A stretch of DNA of 64,000 nucleotides, taken from contig DASXOB010000022.1 in assembly GCA_036494545.1 (NCBI GenBank), forward strand, positions 310,001 to 374,000. Direction: 5' to 3'. This document shows, piece by piece, positions 8,264 to 17,168 of this stretch (positions are counted from its first letter, which is position 1; each line of letters begins with the position of its first letter). The DNA comes from JAICXG01 sp036494545 (GTDB lineage: Bacteria; Verrucomicrobiota; Verrucomicrobiia; Chthoniobacterales; UBA10450). Made by a program: the position numbers and the translations under genes. The notes below the pieces were generated by a model. That model made no database searches. It was not told the origin of the DNA and worked only from the letters and a program-made list of their open reading frames with translations.

Positions 8264-9055
8264 GTGAAAAAGGCGCCGTCATCCGTACCTGTGAGCGATC
8301 AATCACCTGCGACCGCGCCAGCCGAGCGCGCAGACGAGATCATGCTCGAGGGTCCGCATTCGCGCTTCGAGGAGTTCTTTACTCTCTTGCGCATCATGGC
8401 GGATTTTTTGCGCGGTTTCCGAGTGCTTCATTTTGTCGGCCCTTGCGTGACCGTTTTTGGATCGGCTCGAATTAAGACCGATGCCCGTGAATATCAGCTC
8501 GCGCGTGAGATGGGCGCGGGCATCGCTCGCCTCGGCTTTACCGTCATGACCGGCGCCGGCCCAGGCCTGATGGAAGCGGCCAATCGCGGCGCAAAGGAGA
8601 TCGGTGGCCGCTCGGTCGGTTGTAACATCAATCTTCCTTTCGAGCAGCGGCCAAACGAGTACCTCGATCGCTGTGTGACCCTCAACTACTTTTTCGTGCG
8701 CAAGACGCTGCTCATCAAATATTCCTACGCCTTTGTCGTTATGCCGGGCGGAGCAGGCACGCTTGATGAATTGTTCGAAGCACTGACCCTCATTCAGACG
8801 GGGAAAATTCAGAACTTTCCCATTGTCGTAATGGGCACGGAATACTGGCGAGGGCTGGTTAGCCTGCTTGAAAAAATGGCGCACCTCGGCACGATCAGCG
8901 CGGCCGATCTGCAACTCGTGTATGTCACCGACTCAGTCGAAGAGGCGCTCGAACATATCCGGACAAAAGCGATCGAGCCATTTGGTCTTCGAAGGGTCGT
9001 CAGGCGGCATCTGCCCTGGCTGGGCGAGCGCGGCTTGAGCGGAGCGCAATCATGA
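8264..9055 (+). CDS. LOG-family (TIGR00730) nucleotide phosphoribohydrolase
   Basis: 263 residues from GTG 8264. Rossmann-like protein with VTVFGSARIK at the N-terminus, MTGAGPGLMEAANRGAKEIG and the signature PGGAGTLDELFEALTLIQTG. Family members hydrolyse nucleoside 5'-monophosphates to base plus ribose 5-phosphate (the 'Lonely guy' cytokinin-activating reaction) and are often annotated as lysine decarboxylase in error. About 70 residues precede the core, so ATG 8342 is an alternative start. tilS follows with an ATGA overlap. Confidence 0.88.
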   Translation: MKKAPSSVPVSDQSPATAPAERADEIMLEGPHSRFEEFFTLLRIMADFLRGFRVLHFVGPCVTVFGSARIKTDAREYQLAREMGAGIARLGFTVMTGAGPGLMEAANRGAKEIGGRSVGCNINLPFEQRPNEYLDRCVTLNYFFVRKTLLIKYSYAFVVMPGGAGTLDELFEALTLIQTGKIQNFPIVVMGTEYWRGLVSLLEKMAHLGTISAADLQLVYVTDSVEEALEHIRTKAIEPFGLRRVVRRHLPWLGERGLSGAQS

Positions 9056-10002
9056 GAAAGCACTCTCCGCAAACCTGGGGTCGGGAATCCCTGGCTGGCT
9101 TGCCTAACAATCACCTTTTCCTCATCGGCGTTTCCGCCGGTCGCGATTCGGTGGCGCTCCTCCATTGGCTGCTCGAACTAGGCTATCGGCAGTTAGTCGT
9201 CTGCCACTTTGAACATGGTTTGCGTGGCCGGGCGAGCAAGGCCGATGCCCACTTCGTTAGACGCCTCGCGCTACACTACGGTTTGAAGTTTGAACTTGGA
9301 ACCGGTCAAGTTCGACCGCTCGCCAAAAAGAGAAAGCAATCACTCGAAACCGTGGCGCGCGAACAACGCCTGAAGTTTTTCGCGCGTGTGGCACGTCGGC
9401 GGCGCTCTTCAGCGATTTTTCTCGCGCATCAAGCCGATGATCAGGTCGAAACCTTCCTCCTCAATCTTTTTCGCGGAGCAGGCGGACGCGGACTCGGAGC
9501 GATGCGACCCCGATCCACGATCGGTTCACTGACCGTCCTGAGGCCGTTCCTCGGTGTCTGGCGAGCGGAAATCGACGCCTACGTTCAGAAGTACAACTTA
9601 GAATTTCGTGAGGACGCAAGCAACGCGGAGCTTGCCGCACGGCGAAACCGCATACGACACAAAATCATTCCGTGGTTGGAAAAACAATTTGGTCGCAGCC
9701 TGCGCAGCACCATCTGGCGTGCCGCTACCATTTTGGCAGAGGAGGAAGATTTTCTCGCCACCTTGACGCCAACCAACCTAATGACTAACGAAAAGATACC
9801 GGTCGAGGAGTTGAGGAAGTTGACTCCTTCCCTTCAGCGCCGTGCCATTCTTGCCTGGTTGCGTCATAAGGGGGTTTCGGAAGTGAGCTTTGAAGTGATC
9901 GAGCAGGCGAGAGGTTTGCTTGCCTTCGATGAACCGGCGCGAATGAATCTTGCCCGCGACCGCCACCTGCGCCGGCGCGGGGGACAAATGTTCCTGGAGT
10001 AA
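9052..10002 (+). CDS. tilS: tRNA(Ile)-lysidine synthetase
   Basis: 316 residues. The PP-loop ATP-binding motif is SAGRDSVALLHW (family SGGxDS; the second position is Ala here), followed by CHFEHGLRG and FLAHQADDQVETFLLNLFRG, all diagnostic of TilS. It adds lysine to C34 of tRNA-Ile(CAU) so that it reads AUA. It is shorter than E. coli TilS (about 430) and lacks most of the C-terminal domain, as in many bacteria. Its start overlaps the LOG gene stop (ATGA). This is an essential, cytosolic enzyme. Confidence 0.9.
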   Translation: MRKHSPQTWGRESLAGLPNNHLFLIGVSAGRDSVALLHWLLELGYRQLVVCHFEHGLRGRASKADAHFVRRLALHYGLKFELGTGQVRPLAKKRKQSLETVAREQRLKFFARVARRRRSSAIFLAHQADDQVETFLLNLFRGAGGRGLGAMRPRSTIGSLTVLRPFLGVWRAEIDAYVQKYNLEFREDASNAELAARRNRIRHKIIPWLEKQFGRSLRSTIWRAATILAEEEDFLATLTPTNLMTNEKIPVEELRKLTPSLQRRAILAWLRHKGVSEVSFEVIEQARGLLAFDEPARMNLARDRHLRRRGGQMFLE

Positions 10003-10050
10003 CCAGGCTCTTTCCGCTGGACATGAGATACGTTCAGTTGAACTTGTCAT

Positions 10051-11127
10051 ATGTCGGCTCCGAGCGAAACGCGTCCCCTGCCCCAGCCAATTCACGGACG
10101 CGGCGCTTCCCACAATCCGGCCAACCGCTTCGAGCAACTCCACCTCGAGCCCGATCCGGAAGATGAACACGATCCGGATCGGCCTGCCCGCCGCACAATT
10201 TACCTGCGTGATTTTACCCGCTCAATCATCGCACACAACGACAGTCCAGACGTCGGTTTCGAATCGAGCATCAATCCCTATCGGGGCTGCGAGCACGGTT
10301 GCATTTATTGCTACGCGCGGCCGACGCATGAATACCTCGGCTTCTCCGCCGGCATCGATTTCGAAAGCCGGATTATGGTGAAGGCAAATGCCGCCCAGCT
10401 TCTCGAGGATGAATTTTCTTCGCCGCGTTGGAAACCGCAGACGCTCGTGATGAGCGGCGTCACCGATCCCTATCAACCAGTCGAGCGCCGGCTCAAAATT
10501 ACGCGCGGCTGTCTCGAGGTGTTGGCGCGATTTCGCAATCCGGTCGGGATCATCACCAAGAATCAGCTCGTGACACGCGATCTCGATTTGTTAGGCGAAC
10601 TGGCGACGCACTGCGCCGCGGCGGTCAACATCTCGATCACCTCGCTCGATTCCAAATTGCAGCGCGTGCTGGAGCCGCGCACTTCCACTCCTCACGCCAG
10701 GCTCGATACTATCAGACAGTTGCGGACGGCCGGCATTCCCGTTGGAGTCATGACCGCACCGATCATTCCCGGACTCAACGACCACGAACTTCCGGCGATT
10801 CTGGAAGCAGCGGCGGAAGCAGGAGCGCGCTTCGCGGGCTACACGGTCGTTAGGCTACCATATGCTGTTGCGCCGCTTTTCGAGCGTTGGCTGGAAGAGC
10901 ACTTCCCGGATCGAAAAGAGAAAGTGCTCGGGCGCATCCGGCATTTGCGCGGGGGCGAACGCCTGAACGACCCGCGTTTCAAGTCGCGGATGCGGGGCGA
11001 AGGAATCTTCGCTGAACAGATTCGCGACTTGTTTGCCATCGGCTGTAAGCACGCGGGAATGGGCGAGCGACCCAGACTCTCCAGCGAGGCGTTTCGGCGA
11101 CCCAGAGAACAGTTGGCCTTGTTCTAA
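10051..11127 (+). CDS. PA0069-family radical SAM protein (SplB-like)
   Basis: 358 residues. It contains NPYRGCEHGCIYCYARPTHE, the CxxxCxxC [4Fe-4S] cluster motif of radical SAM enzymes in the spore-photoproduct-lyase-like/PA0069 subfamily, then TDPYQPVERRLKITRG and VGIITKNQLVTRDLDLL. The strongly basic and acidic N-terminus of about 60 residues is typical. Substrate is unknown; relatives repair or modify nucleic acids only in the SplB branch. A CCTAACGA copy sits at 10847-10854, where it encodes Val-Arg with the uncommon codon AGG. Confidence 0.85.
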   Translation: MSAPSETRPLPQPIHGRGASHNPANRFEQLHLEPDPEDEHDPDRPARRTIYLRDFTRSIIAHNDSPDVGFESSINPYRGCEHGCIYCYARPTHEYLGFSAGIDFESRIMVKANAAQLLEDEFSSPRWKPQTLVMSGVTDPYQPVERRLKITRGCLEVLARFRNPVGIITKNQLVTRDLDLLGELATHCAAAVNISITSLDSKLQRVLEPRTSTPHARLDTIRQLRTAGIPVGVMTAPIIPGLNDHELPAILEAAAEAGARFAGYTVVRLPYAVAPLFERWLEEHFPDRKEKVLGRIRHLRGGERLNDPRFKSRMRGEGIFAEQIRDLFAIGCKHAGMGERPRLSSEAFRRPREQLALF

Positions 11128-11213
11128 AGAATCGCGCCGATTTTGCAGATCACTGCACCGCGACTGTTCTAAAGGCGCCCTCGATTCGGACGAAGGCTCG
11201 CGCGCTGAAATGC

Positions 11214-13316
11214 CTAACGACCGACCAATTCTTCGGCAAGTGGACCGGCGTCGTAAGCTTTTCTTAGCGCTTCCAGGATGGCCGCGGAATCCACTGAGAC
11301 GGCACGCGCCTGCCGGGCGTCGTACAGATAATCCAGGACGAGCGCTTGAATATTGCTATCAAAGATGATCCCAACGAAATCGCCGGCTCGATTTACCACC
11401 GGGCTCCCGCTGTTGCCGCCAATAATATCGGCATCGCTGACGAAGTTGAATTTTGCGCCTAACGAAACCGCGTCTTTGCGCTCAAGCCAGTGTTTCGGCA
11501 GGTCGAAAGGCGGCTTATTCTCATGTTCGGCGGCGCGAGCATAGAGGCCCGCGATATCGGTAAACGGCGGCACCGGTTTGCCGTCTTCCTCGTAGCCACG
11601 CACCACGCCGTAAGAGAGGCGCAAGGTGAAAGTGGCATCGGGATAAGTGCTCGTGCCGCGCAGGGCGAAGCGCGCTTTCGCGATTTGGGCGTACGCCTGT
11701 TGCTTGGCTTCCTCATTCGTCTCGAAAACCTTGCGGGCGGCACGCGCGGGAGAGTCGATGAGAAGGGCGAGATCTAACATCGGATCATGGGCCGCTTTGA
11801 TCGCGGCGCGGTCGGCACTCCACATTTTCTTGCGGAAAGCCGAATCCTTTAGCCTGGTCTCGTGAACCAACTCAGCGGCGCGCGCACCGGGCGATTTTCC
11901 GGCTAATACCTGGTGGACAAGTGCGTCGTCCGCGCCAAAGTGTGTGGCAAGGTCGCTCAGGGAATCACTCAGGAGCAGAATCTCGAAATCATCATAAACC
12001 GGCTCGGTCGACATAACCGCCAGCTCGAGTGATTCACGCGAGGCATCCTGAAATGCAGGCAGTCGTTCGGAGTCTGGCTTGGTTCGTTCCTCCGCCAGCC
12101 TAACGAGAGAGCGCGCATACTTAAAAAGCGTGCCACTAAATCCGCGCGGCTGACGATAAAGGGTAACACGGCGGCGTTCTTCTTCGTAGTAGTCGTAAAC
12201 CGAAGCGTTCTGTCGGATCGCTTTCTGCGCCCGCTCGATTTGTTCGTAGGCTGCAAGTGCACCGTTTAGTTGCGCATCGGAAGCAGAGTGCTGCTGAAAC
12301 TGCTCGCGCAACGTTTTTTCGTTGCTTTCGAGTTTCCCGAAAAGTTGAGGATCGAGCAGACCGGCAAGCATACCGGTAAAAGCCTTCCGACTATTCTGTA
12401 CGCCGAAGAGCTCATCACGCGCGCGCCGCGCATTTTCCTGCGCGCGATTTCCCCAGGCAATCAGGGCAACTTCCCGTCGGTTAAGGATGGAAAGCCATTG
12501 CGGCAACAGCCGATCGCGCAAGTCAGTCAACTCGGAAACCGTCAACTCGCGATCAGTCCGCGCCGGGTTTCCGCTGACGAAAACGAGGTCGTTAGGCTGC
12601 GGGCCAGCGGGATCGAATTTCAGGTAGTTCTTAATCCGGGCCGGCTTCTCCTTTTCGTAGACGCGGAAGATGCAAACATCGAGATCGTAACGCGGATATT
12701 CAAAGTTGTCGGCATCGCCACCGTAAAAGGCAGCCTGCTGTTCGGGGGCGAAAACAAGCCGCACATCGGTGTAAACCTTGTAGCGATAAAGTTGATAGGA
12801 GCCGCCTTCGTAGAGCGTGACCACATCGCTCCGCAATCCGGTTTTTTCTTTCGACTCCTTCTCGATCTGCGCGATCGCAGCCCGACGCGCGATCAAGGCA
12901 GCCCCAGCATTCATCTGCGGTTTAACAGCGGCGTTCACCCGCGCGGTCACGTCTTCGATCGAGTCGAGAACGTTGAGCTCGAGGTCGAGCGCGCGTTGTT
13001 CCTCCGCCGCTGTTTTGCCGTAGAAGCCGTCGCGCAGATAATTGTGCTCAGCACTGCTCAATTTCTGCAAGGTATCGGCGCCGACGTGGTGATTGGTGAT
13101 GACCAATCCGCTCGGCGAAACGAACGAGCCACTTCCGCCGGAGTTGAAGCGCACGCTCGCTTTCTGCAAATGCTCCAGCCACTGCCGGCCGGGCTGGAAC
13201 TGATATTTCTCTTTGAGCTGCTCGAGCGGTGGATTGTTGTAAAGCCACATCCCTTCGTCGGCTTGCAGGCGCGGAAGATGCGCGAAGAGAAAGAGCAGAA
13301 AAATGAAGCGACGCAT
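11214..13316 (-). CDS. Secreted S46-family dipeptidyl-peptidase
   Basis: About 700 residues from ATG 13316, chosen because it starts a clean signal peptide (MRRFIFLLFLFAHLPRLQA). The mature N-terminus DEGMWLYNNPP is the hallmark of S46 peptidases (DPP7/DPP11). The trypsin-like catalytic parts are visible: GSGSFVSPSGLVITNHHVG (His) near residue 70 and GGNSGSPVVNRAG (Ser) near the C-terminus. It removes dipeptides from the N-termini of peptides in the periplasm. The residue after FD in the block downstream of Ser is Ser (GIIFDSNIQA), where DPP7 has Gly and DPP11 Arg. The stop TAG is part of a CCTAACGA copy; three more copies lie inside the gene. Confidence 0.9.
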   Translation of the reverse strand: MRRFIFLLFLFAHLPRLQADEGMWLYNNPPLEQLKEKYQFQPGRQWLEHLQKASVRFNSGGSGSFVSPSGLVITNHHVGADTLQKLSSAEHNYLRDGFYGKTAAEEQRALDLELNVLDSIEDVTARVNAAVKPQMNAGAALIARRAAIAQIEKESKEKTGLRSDVVTLYEGGSYQLYRYKVYTDVRLVFAPEQQAAFYGGDADNFEYPRYDLDVCIFRVYEKEKPARIKNYLKFDPAGPQPNDLVFVSGNPARTDRELTVSELTDLRDRLLPQWLSILNRREVALIAWGNRAQENARRARDELFGVQNSRKAFTGMLAGLLDPQLFGKLESNEKTLREQFQQHSASDAQLNGALAAYEQIERAQKAIRQNASVYDYYEEERRRVTLYRQPRGFSGTLFKYARSLVRLAEERTKPDSERLPAFQDASRESLELAVMSTEPVYDDFEILLLSDSLSDLATHFGADDALVHQVLAGKSPGARAAELVHETRLKDSAFRKKMWSADRAAIKAAHDPMLDLALLIDSPARAARKVFETNEEAKQQAYAQIAKARFALRGTSTYPDATFTLRLSYGVVRGYEEDGKPVPPFTDIAGLYARAAEHENKPPFDLPKHWLERKDAVSLGAKFNFVSDADIIGGNSGSPVVNRAGDFVGIIFDSNIQALVLDYLYDARQARAVSVDSAAILEALRKAYDAGPLAEELVGR

Positions 13317-13492
13317 GGGATATGATCGAGCGATGCGCGCCGGTTGCAAAAGCGCGTGCATATAACGCGCCGGCAGTGTGTCTTTCCGTTAGGCAAAAGC
13401 GCGCTTCCTTTGAAGGAAAACTGTCAGGCACTGTGCGTCGTAGCTGGTTGAAATGATCTTTACGCAGAAAGCTACCCGGTCGAACTTCAGAG

Positions 13493-14590
13493 ATGCAGTG
13501 CCGGATGCTTTTTCTCGTTGCGAGCGCAGCGTTTATTGCCTGCTTTTTGGGACCGACGGCTCGGGGCCAAACGCCGACTCCGACGCCGACCATCACAGTC
13601 ACACCGACAGCCACACCAACCCCAACTGCTTCCGGTAGCCCAACGCCCACTCCTTCGATCACGCCCACTCCCAGCATTACTCCGACGCCGAGTATTCCGC
13701 CGACTCCCTCGATCACGCCCACGCCCAGCATCACTCCGACGCCGAGCATTGCACCGTCGCTCACGCCGACGCCTACTCCAACGCCGAGCGGAGAAACGCT
13801 GCTGAACCTTTCCACCCGGGGTCGGGCCGAGACGGGCGACAACGTTCTGATTGGCGGTTTCATTCTCGGCGGCGGCACCACCAACAAAAACGTCATCGTT
13901 AGGGCCTTGGGACCTTCGTTGAGCGCACGCGGAGTTTTAACGCCATTGCTTGATCCGAGCTTGGAGCTTTTCAATTCGTCGGGACAATTGATCGAAAGCA
14001 ACAACGACTGGCAGACTGATCCGAATTTCCAACAAGTGATCGATTTCGGACTGATGCCAGCAGATTCACACGAATCTGCGCTTTTCGAATCGCTCGCGCC
14101 CGGCGCATATACTGTGGTCGTAACAGGCGTGGACGGTACACAAAACATCGCGCTGGTCGAAATTTACGATCTCGATTCGTTGAACACCCCGCTTCTGCTT
14201 AACCTTTCCACGCGCGGTTTCGTAGATACTGGCGATGGCGTTATGATTGCCGGCGTGATTGTTGGCGGCACAACTGGCCAGACAGTCGTCTTTCGCGGGT
14301 TAGGTCCTTCGCTTGCGCCGCCAGTTGGAAATCCGCTCCCCAATCCAATGCTAACGATCTTCAGCTCAATCGACATCACCACGCCGCTCGCAACAAACGA
14401 TGACTGGCAAAACGATCCTAATGCGTCGGTCATCGACGGCCTGAATCTGGCGCCTAACAATACATTGGAAGCAGCGACTTTGGTCACACTCCCGCCCGGC
14501 AGTTATACCGCAATACTCTCCGACGCGACGGGTGCGACTGGGATTGGTTTAGTTGAAATATACAACGTGACAGGTGTGACAGGTCCGTAG
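13493..14590 (+). CDS. Secreted TPTP-linker protein with two GPSL beta modules
   Basis: 365 residues. A signal peptide (MQCRMLFLVASAAFIACFLG) is followed by about 75 residues of Thr-Pro-Ser-Ile repeats (residues about 25-100) and then two homologous modules of about 125 residues (about 103-228 and 235-360). Each module starts LLNLSTRG, contains a GDnvlIgGfI strand, LGPSL, a NDWQ segment, and ends PGaYT...LVEIY. The composition suggests all-beta domains displayed outside the cell or in the periplasm on a flexible stalk. I know of no functional assignment. The same tandem modules cap the esterase at 26751-28505. It has no neighbours in an operon. Confidence 0.75.
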   Translation: MQCRMLFLVASAAFIACFLGPTARGQTPTPTPTITVTPTATPTPTASGSPTPTPSITPTPSITPTPSIPPTPSITPTPSITPTPSIAPSLTPTPTPTPSGETLLNLSTRGRAETGDNVLIGGFILGGGTTNKNVIVRALGPSLSARGVLTPLLDPSLELFNSSGQLIESNNDWQTDPNFQQVIDFGLMPADSHESALFESLAPGAYTVVVTGVDGTQNIALVEIYDLDSLNTPLLLNLSTRGFVDTGDGVMIAGVIVGGTTGQTVVFRGLGPSLAPPVGNPLPNPMLTIFSSIDITTPLATNDDWQNDPNASVIDGLNLAPNNTLEAATLVTLPPGSYTAILSDATGATGIGLVEIYNVTGVTGP

Positions 14591-14628
14591 CCTGCGTTAT
14601 CTTCCCGAGGCCTGTTACGATCAACGGT

Positions 14629-14943
14629 ATGGGATTCGACCAATATCACGAACCGCCTGACGAACTGCCGCAGAAAACCCGCACCTTCGCGCGTATGATT
14701 CTCTCCCTGATCGAGGAAGCGCAGGCGATCGATTGGTACGAGCAGCGCATGGCCGTCGAGAAAGACAAACAGGCCAAAGCCATCATGAAGAATGCGCAAA
14801 AGGAAGAGTTCAAACATTTTGGGATGGATCTGGAGTTTCTCCTTCGGCAGAAACCGGAGTGGCGTGAAATTCTGAAAGGCATTCTCTTCACCGAAGGCGA
14901 TATCGTAAAGGAAGGCGAAGAAGCCGAAGAGAAGGCTGGATAA
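14629..14943 (+). CDS. Encapsulated-ferritin-like (EncFtn) protein without cargo tag
   Basis: 104 residues, two predicted helices. It aligns by eye to the encapsulated ferritin family: EEAQAIDWYEQR and KEEFKHFGMDLEFLL, then ILKGILFTEGDI. Ferroxidase ligands of the family (Rhodospirillum rubrum Glu32, Glu62, His65) correspond to Glu30, Glu60 and His63, and Trp36-Tyr37 are also kept. Family members are decameric ring ferroxidases that load iron into encapsulin shells. Here the C-terminus ends in an acidic EGEEAEEKAG and lacks the LxxGSL-type loading peptide, and no encapsulin shell gene is adjacent. It may oxidise iron free in the cytosol. Intergenic distance to the previous gene is 38 bases. 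Confidence 0.78.
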   Translation: MGFDQYHEPPDELPQKTRTFARMILSLIEEAQAIDWYEQRMAVEKDKQAKAIMKNAQKEEFKHFGMDLEFLLRQKPEWREILKGILFTEGDIVKEGEEAEEKAG

Positions 14944-15027
14944 GACCAGGCACCTGCTTGGATAACACTTCTGACAAATGCCAGCAGCCTGCGCGCAGCT
15001 CTAAATCTCGAGACTGGAAAGCCTGCG

Positions 15028-15228
15028 CTATCCTCCCGCCGCGACTTGCAGGATCTCGATCCGATCCCCTTCGGATAATTTTCCGCTAGGCCAATCCCGT
15101 CGCCGTAGCGCAGTGCCGTTGCATTCCACCAGAATTGTCTCGATCGGCAAATTTCGAGCTTGAATCAGATCGGCAATCGTTAGTCCAGATGCGCAATCGA
15201 TTTGCTCGCCATTAAGAAAAATTCTCAT
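15028..15228 (-). CDS. thiS: Thiamine sulfur-carrier protein ThiS
   Basis: 66 residues from ATG 15228, which overlaps the TGA of thiH (ATGA). A ubiquitin-like beta-grasp protein: MRIFLNGEQIDC...LTIADLI, and the obligatory C-terminal Gly-Gly (QVAAGG) that is adenylated and thiocarboxylated. It delivers sulfur to ThiG during thiazole synthesis. thiG and thiF are not in this window. Confidence 0.9.
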   Translation of the reverse strand: MRIFLNGEQIDCASGLTIADLIQARNLPIETILVECNGTALRRRDWPSGKLSEGDRIEILQVAAGG

Positions 15229-16343
15229 TGCCCCACAATTACCTGATCCCAATCCTTCCAAACCGGCTCAAAGCCTCGCTCGCGCAACGCGTGCGCCACT
15301 TCCGCCGGAGAACGCGCATCACTGATCTCAAATTGTCCGGTAGCAAGCGCATCGATCCCGGTGTCGGGGGCAAGAATCCGCCCGCGGACCGTTCGATGCA
15401 CGGCATCCCGCCCTTGTCCGGTGTACCCACCTGGTTCGGTATGGCTTCCGGAACTCATCATGGTCACGCCTAACGGCAGCAGCGCATCGCGCAACGCCGC
15501 CGGCTCCCGGGTGCTGAGGACAATTCCGACATGCGGAAAACAAATTCGAAAAGCACAGACGAGTTGCGCGAGCTCGCGATCGCCTAACGAATACGGCGGA
15601 ACGAATTCGCCGGCCGCCGGACGCAAGCGCGGCAGACTAACCGTCAACTCCGATTGCCAGCAATGCTTAAGCAAATATTCAAGATGCGCCGCAAGCGCTC
15701 GTGTTTCTGCGCGCCAGGGGGCGAGCCCAAACAAGGCACCAATTCCGATCCGTCGAAAACCGGCGGCGTAGGCGCGCGCCGGACACTCGAGCCGCCAATC
15801 AAAATCACGCTTCGGCCCCGAAGTATGCATTGCCGCATAAACACTGCGATTGTAGGTCTCCTGATAAACCACTAAACCCTCGGCGCCTGCTTGAATCAGC
15901 GGCTCATATTGAAGCGTCGCCATGGGGCCGAGCTCAATCGCGATGGAGGAAAAAAGCGGACGAAGCGCGCGAATACAGTCGGCGAGATAACTTTCGGTGA
16001 CGAATTTTGGATGTTCCCCCGCTACGAGCAGGACGTGACGAAAACCCTGGGCGGCAAGACACTGAGCTTCGGCCACGACCTGCTCGACCGTGAGAGTGAC
16101 GCGCAGGATTGGATTATCGCGCGAAAAGCCGCAGTAGCGACAGTTGTTGATGCACTCGTTGCTCAAATAAAGCGGAGCAAACATGCGCATCGTCTTTCCG
16201 AAATTTTGTCGAGTGAGGGCGCGCGCCTCCTGCGCCATATGCTCGAATTCGCCATCGTCGTTAGGCTCGATCAGTCTGGAAAAGCGACGGAGCAAGGGCG
16301 ACTCCGCACTCGGCAGTTGATCGAGAATTGCGGCAAAAGACAT
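15225..16343 (-). CDS. thiH: 2-iminoacetate synthase ThiH
   Basis: 372 residues from ATG 16343. Radical SAM enzyme that cleaves tyrosine to dehydroglycine (2-iminoacetate) and p-cresol for thiazole formation. Evidence: APLYLSNECINNCRYCGFSR with the CxxxCxxC cluster, then VLLVAGEHPKF and VVYQETYNRSVY, and the closing block SSGSHTEPGGYTGQ. An ORF extends upstream in frame, but the nitroreductase gene starts divergently 63 bases away, so the shorter start is right. It is co-transcribed with thiS. Confidence 0.9.
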   Translation of the reverse strand: MSFAAILDQLPSAESPLLRRFSRLIEPNDDGEFEHMAQEARALTRQNFGKTMRMFAPLYLSNECINNCRYCGFSRDNPILRVTLTVEQVVAEAQCLAAQGFRHVLLVAGEHPKFVTESYLADCIRALRPLFSSIAIELGPMATLQYEPLIQAGAEGLVVYQETYNRSVYAAMHTSGPKRDFDWRLECPARAYAAGFRRIGIGALFGLAPWRAETRALAAHLEYLLKHCWQSELTVSLPRLRPAAGEFVPPYSLGDRELAQLVCAFRICFPHVGIVLSTREPAALRDALLPLGVTMMSSGSHTEPGGYTGQGRDAVHRTVRGRILAPDTGIDALATGQFEISDARSPAEVAHALRERGFEPVWKDWDQVIVGQ

Positions 16344-16406
16344 CCCAACAATTTCGCGTTTCGCGACGGAATCGCAATTCGCCTGACCGCGCCTAGGATC
16401 GTGGGT

Positions 16407-17075
16407 GTGAGCAAACCAAACTTCATCCCTTTGTTGAAGCGAAAATTTTCCACCGATGCCGAGGTGCTGACGCGAGCGCAGGAATTTCATGCCCGGATGG
16501 CGCGGCGCCGGACAGTGCGTCATTTCTCTGATACGGCGGTTGCGCGAGAAGTGATCGAGAGTTGCCTGCGCACGGCTGGCACCGCGCCTAACGGAGCCAA
16601 TTTGCAGCCGTGGCATTTCGTAGCGGTGAAGGATCGGGCGCTGAAGCGCGAAATTCGCCTCGCGGCCGAGGCAGAGGAACGCGAATTCTATGAGCATCGC
16701 GCCCCTAACGAATGGCTCGAAGCGCTCGCTGCACTCGGCACCGACGCAAACAAACCTTTTCTCGAAGTCGCTCCGTGGCTGATCGCAATCTTCGCGCAGC
16801 CGTATCGTCTCTTGCCGGATGGACGAAAGTTGAAGCACTACTACGCAACGGAATCGGTCGGAATCGCGACCGGTCTTTTGGTCGCGGCGATTCATCAGGC
16901 CGGACTTGTCTCGCTTACGCACACGCCAAGTCCGATGGGCTTTCTAAACAAGCTCCTCGGGCGACCGGCGCACGAGAAGCCATTTTTGCTTCTCGTCGTC
17001 GGCCATCCGGCAACGGAGGCAATGGTACCGGATATACAACGCAAATCGTTAGAGGAAATCAGCACATTTTTGTAG
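16407..17075 (+). CDS. Nitroreductase-family FMN enzyme, iodotyrosine-deiodinase-like
   Basis: 222 residues from GTG 16407, with an AGGA-like sequence shortly upstream. RRRTVRHFSDTAVAREVIES and TAPNGANLQPWHFVAVKD are the FMN-binding start of the nitroreductase fold; GIATGLLVAAIHQAGLVSLT and LGRPAHEKPFLLLVVGHPA closely match the iodotyrosine deiodinase (IYD) branch rather than NfsA/NfsB or BluB. IYD-type enzymes reductively dehalogenate halotyrosines. The activity here is inferred. The gene is divergent from thiH. Confidence 0.82.
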   Translation: MSKPNFIPLLKRKFSTDAEVLTRAQEFHARMARRRTVRHFSDTAVAREVIESCLRTAGTAPNGANLQPWHFVAVKDRALKREIRLAAEAEEREFYEHRAPNEWLEALAALGTDANKPFLEVAPWLIAIFAQPYRLLPDGRKLKHYYATESVGIATGLLVAAIHQAGLVSLTHTPSPMGFLNKLLGRPAHEKPFLLLVVGHPATEAMVPDIQRKSLEEISTFL

Positions 17076-17168
17076 CGGCGACTCGCCCGGCTGCAGAAGA
17101 TCGTCGCTCAAACGCTGTGCGACAGCACAGTTTCTCGAAGCATCCCCAATTCACTGAGGTAGCCGTTT

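Noticed and set aside
12270..13325. Long + strand open frame of 351 codons
   Set aside because: It lies antisense to the S46 peptidase gene, whose motifs are clear; the antisense product has no recognisable features and is a GC-rich shadow frame.
13560..13795. Possible CRISPR or satellite DNA made of ACGCCGACTCC/CCCACTCC units
   Set aside because: The repetition is in frame and encodes the Thr-Pro-Ser linker of a secreted protein; there are no spacers of even length.
14629..14943. Complete encapsulin nanocompartment locus
   Set aside because: No shell protein gene is adjacent and the ferritin-like protein lacks a loading peptide, so only the orphan cargo-like protein is reported.
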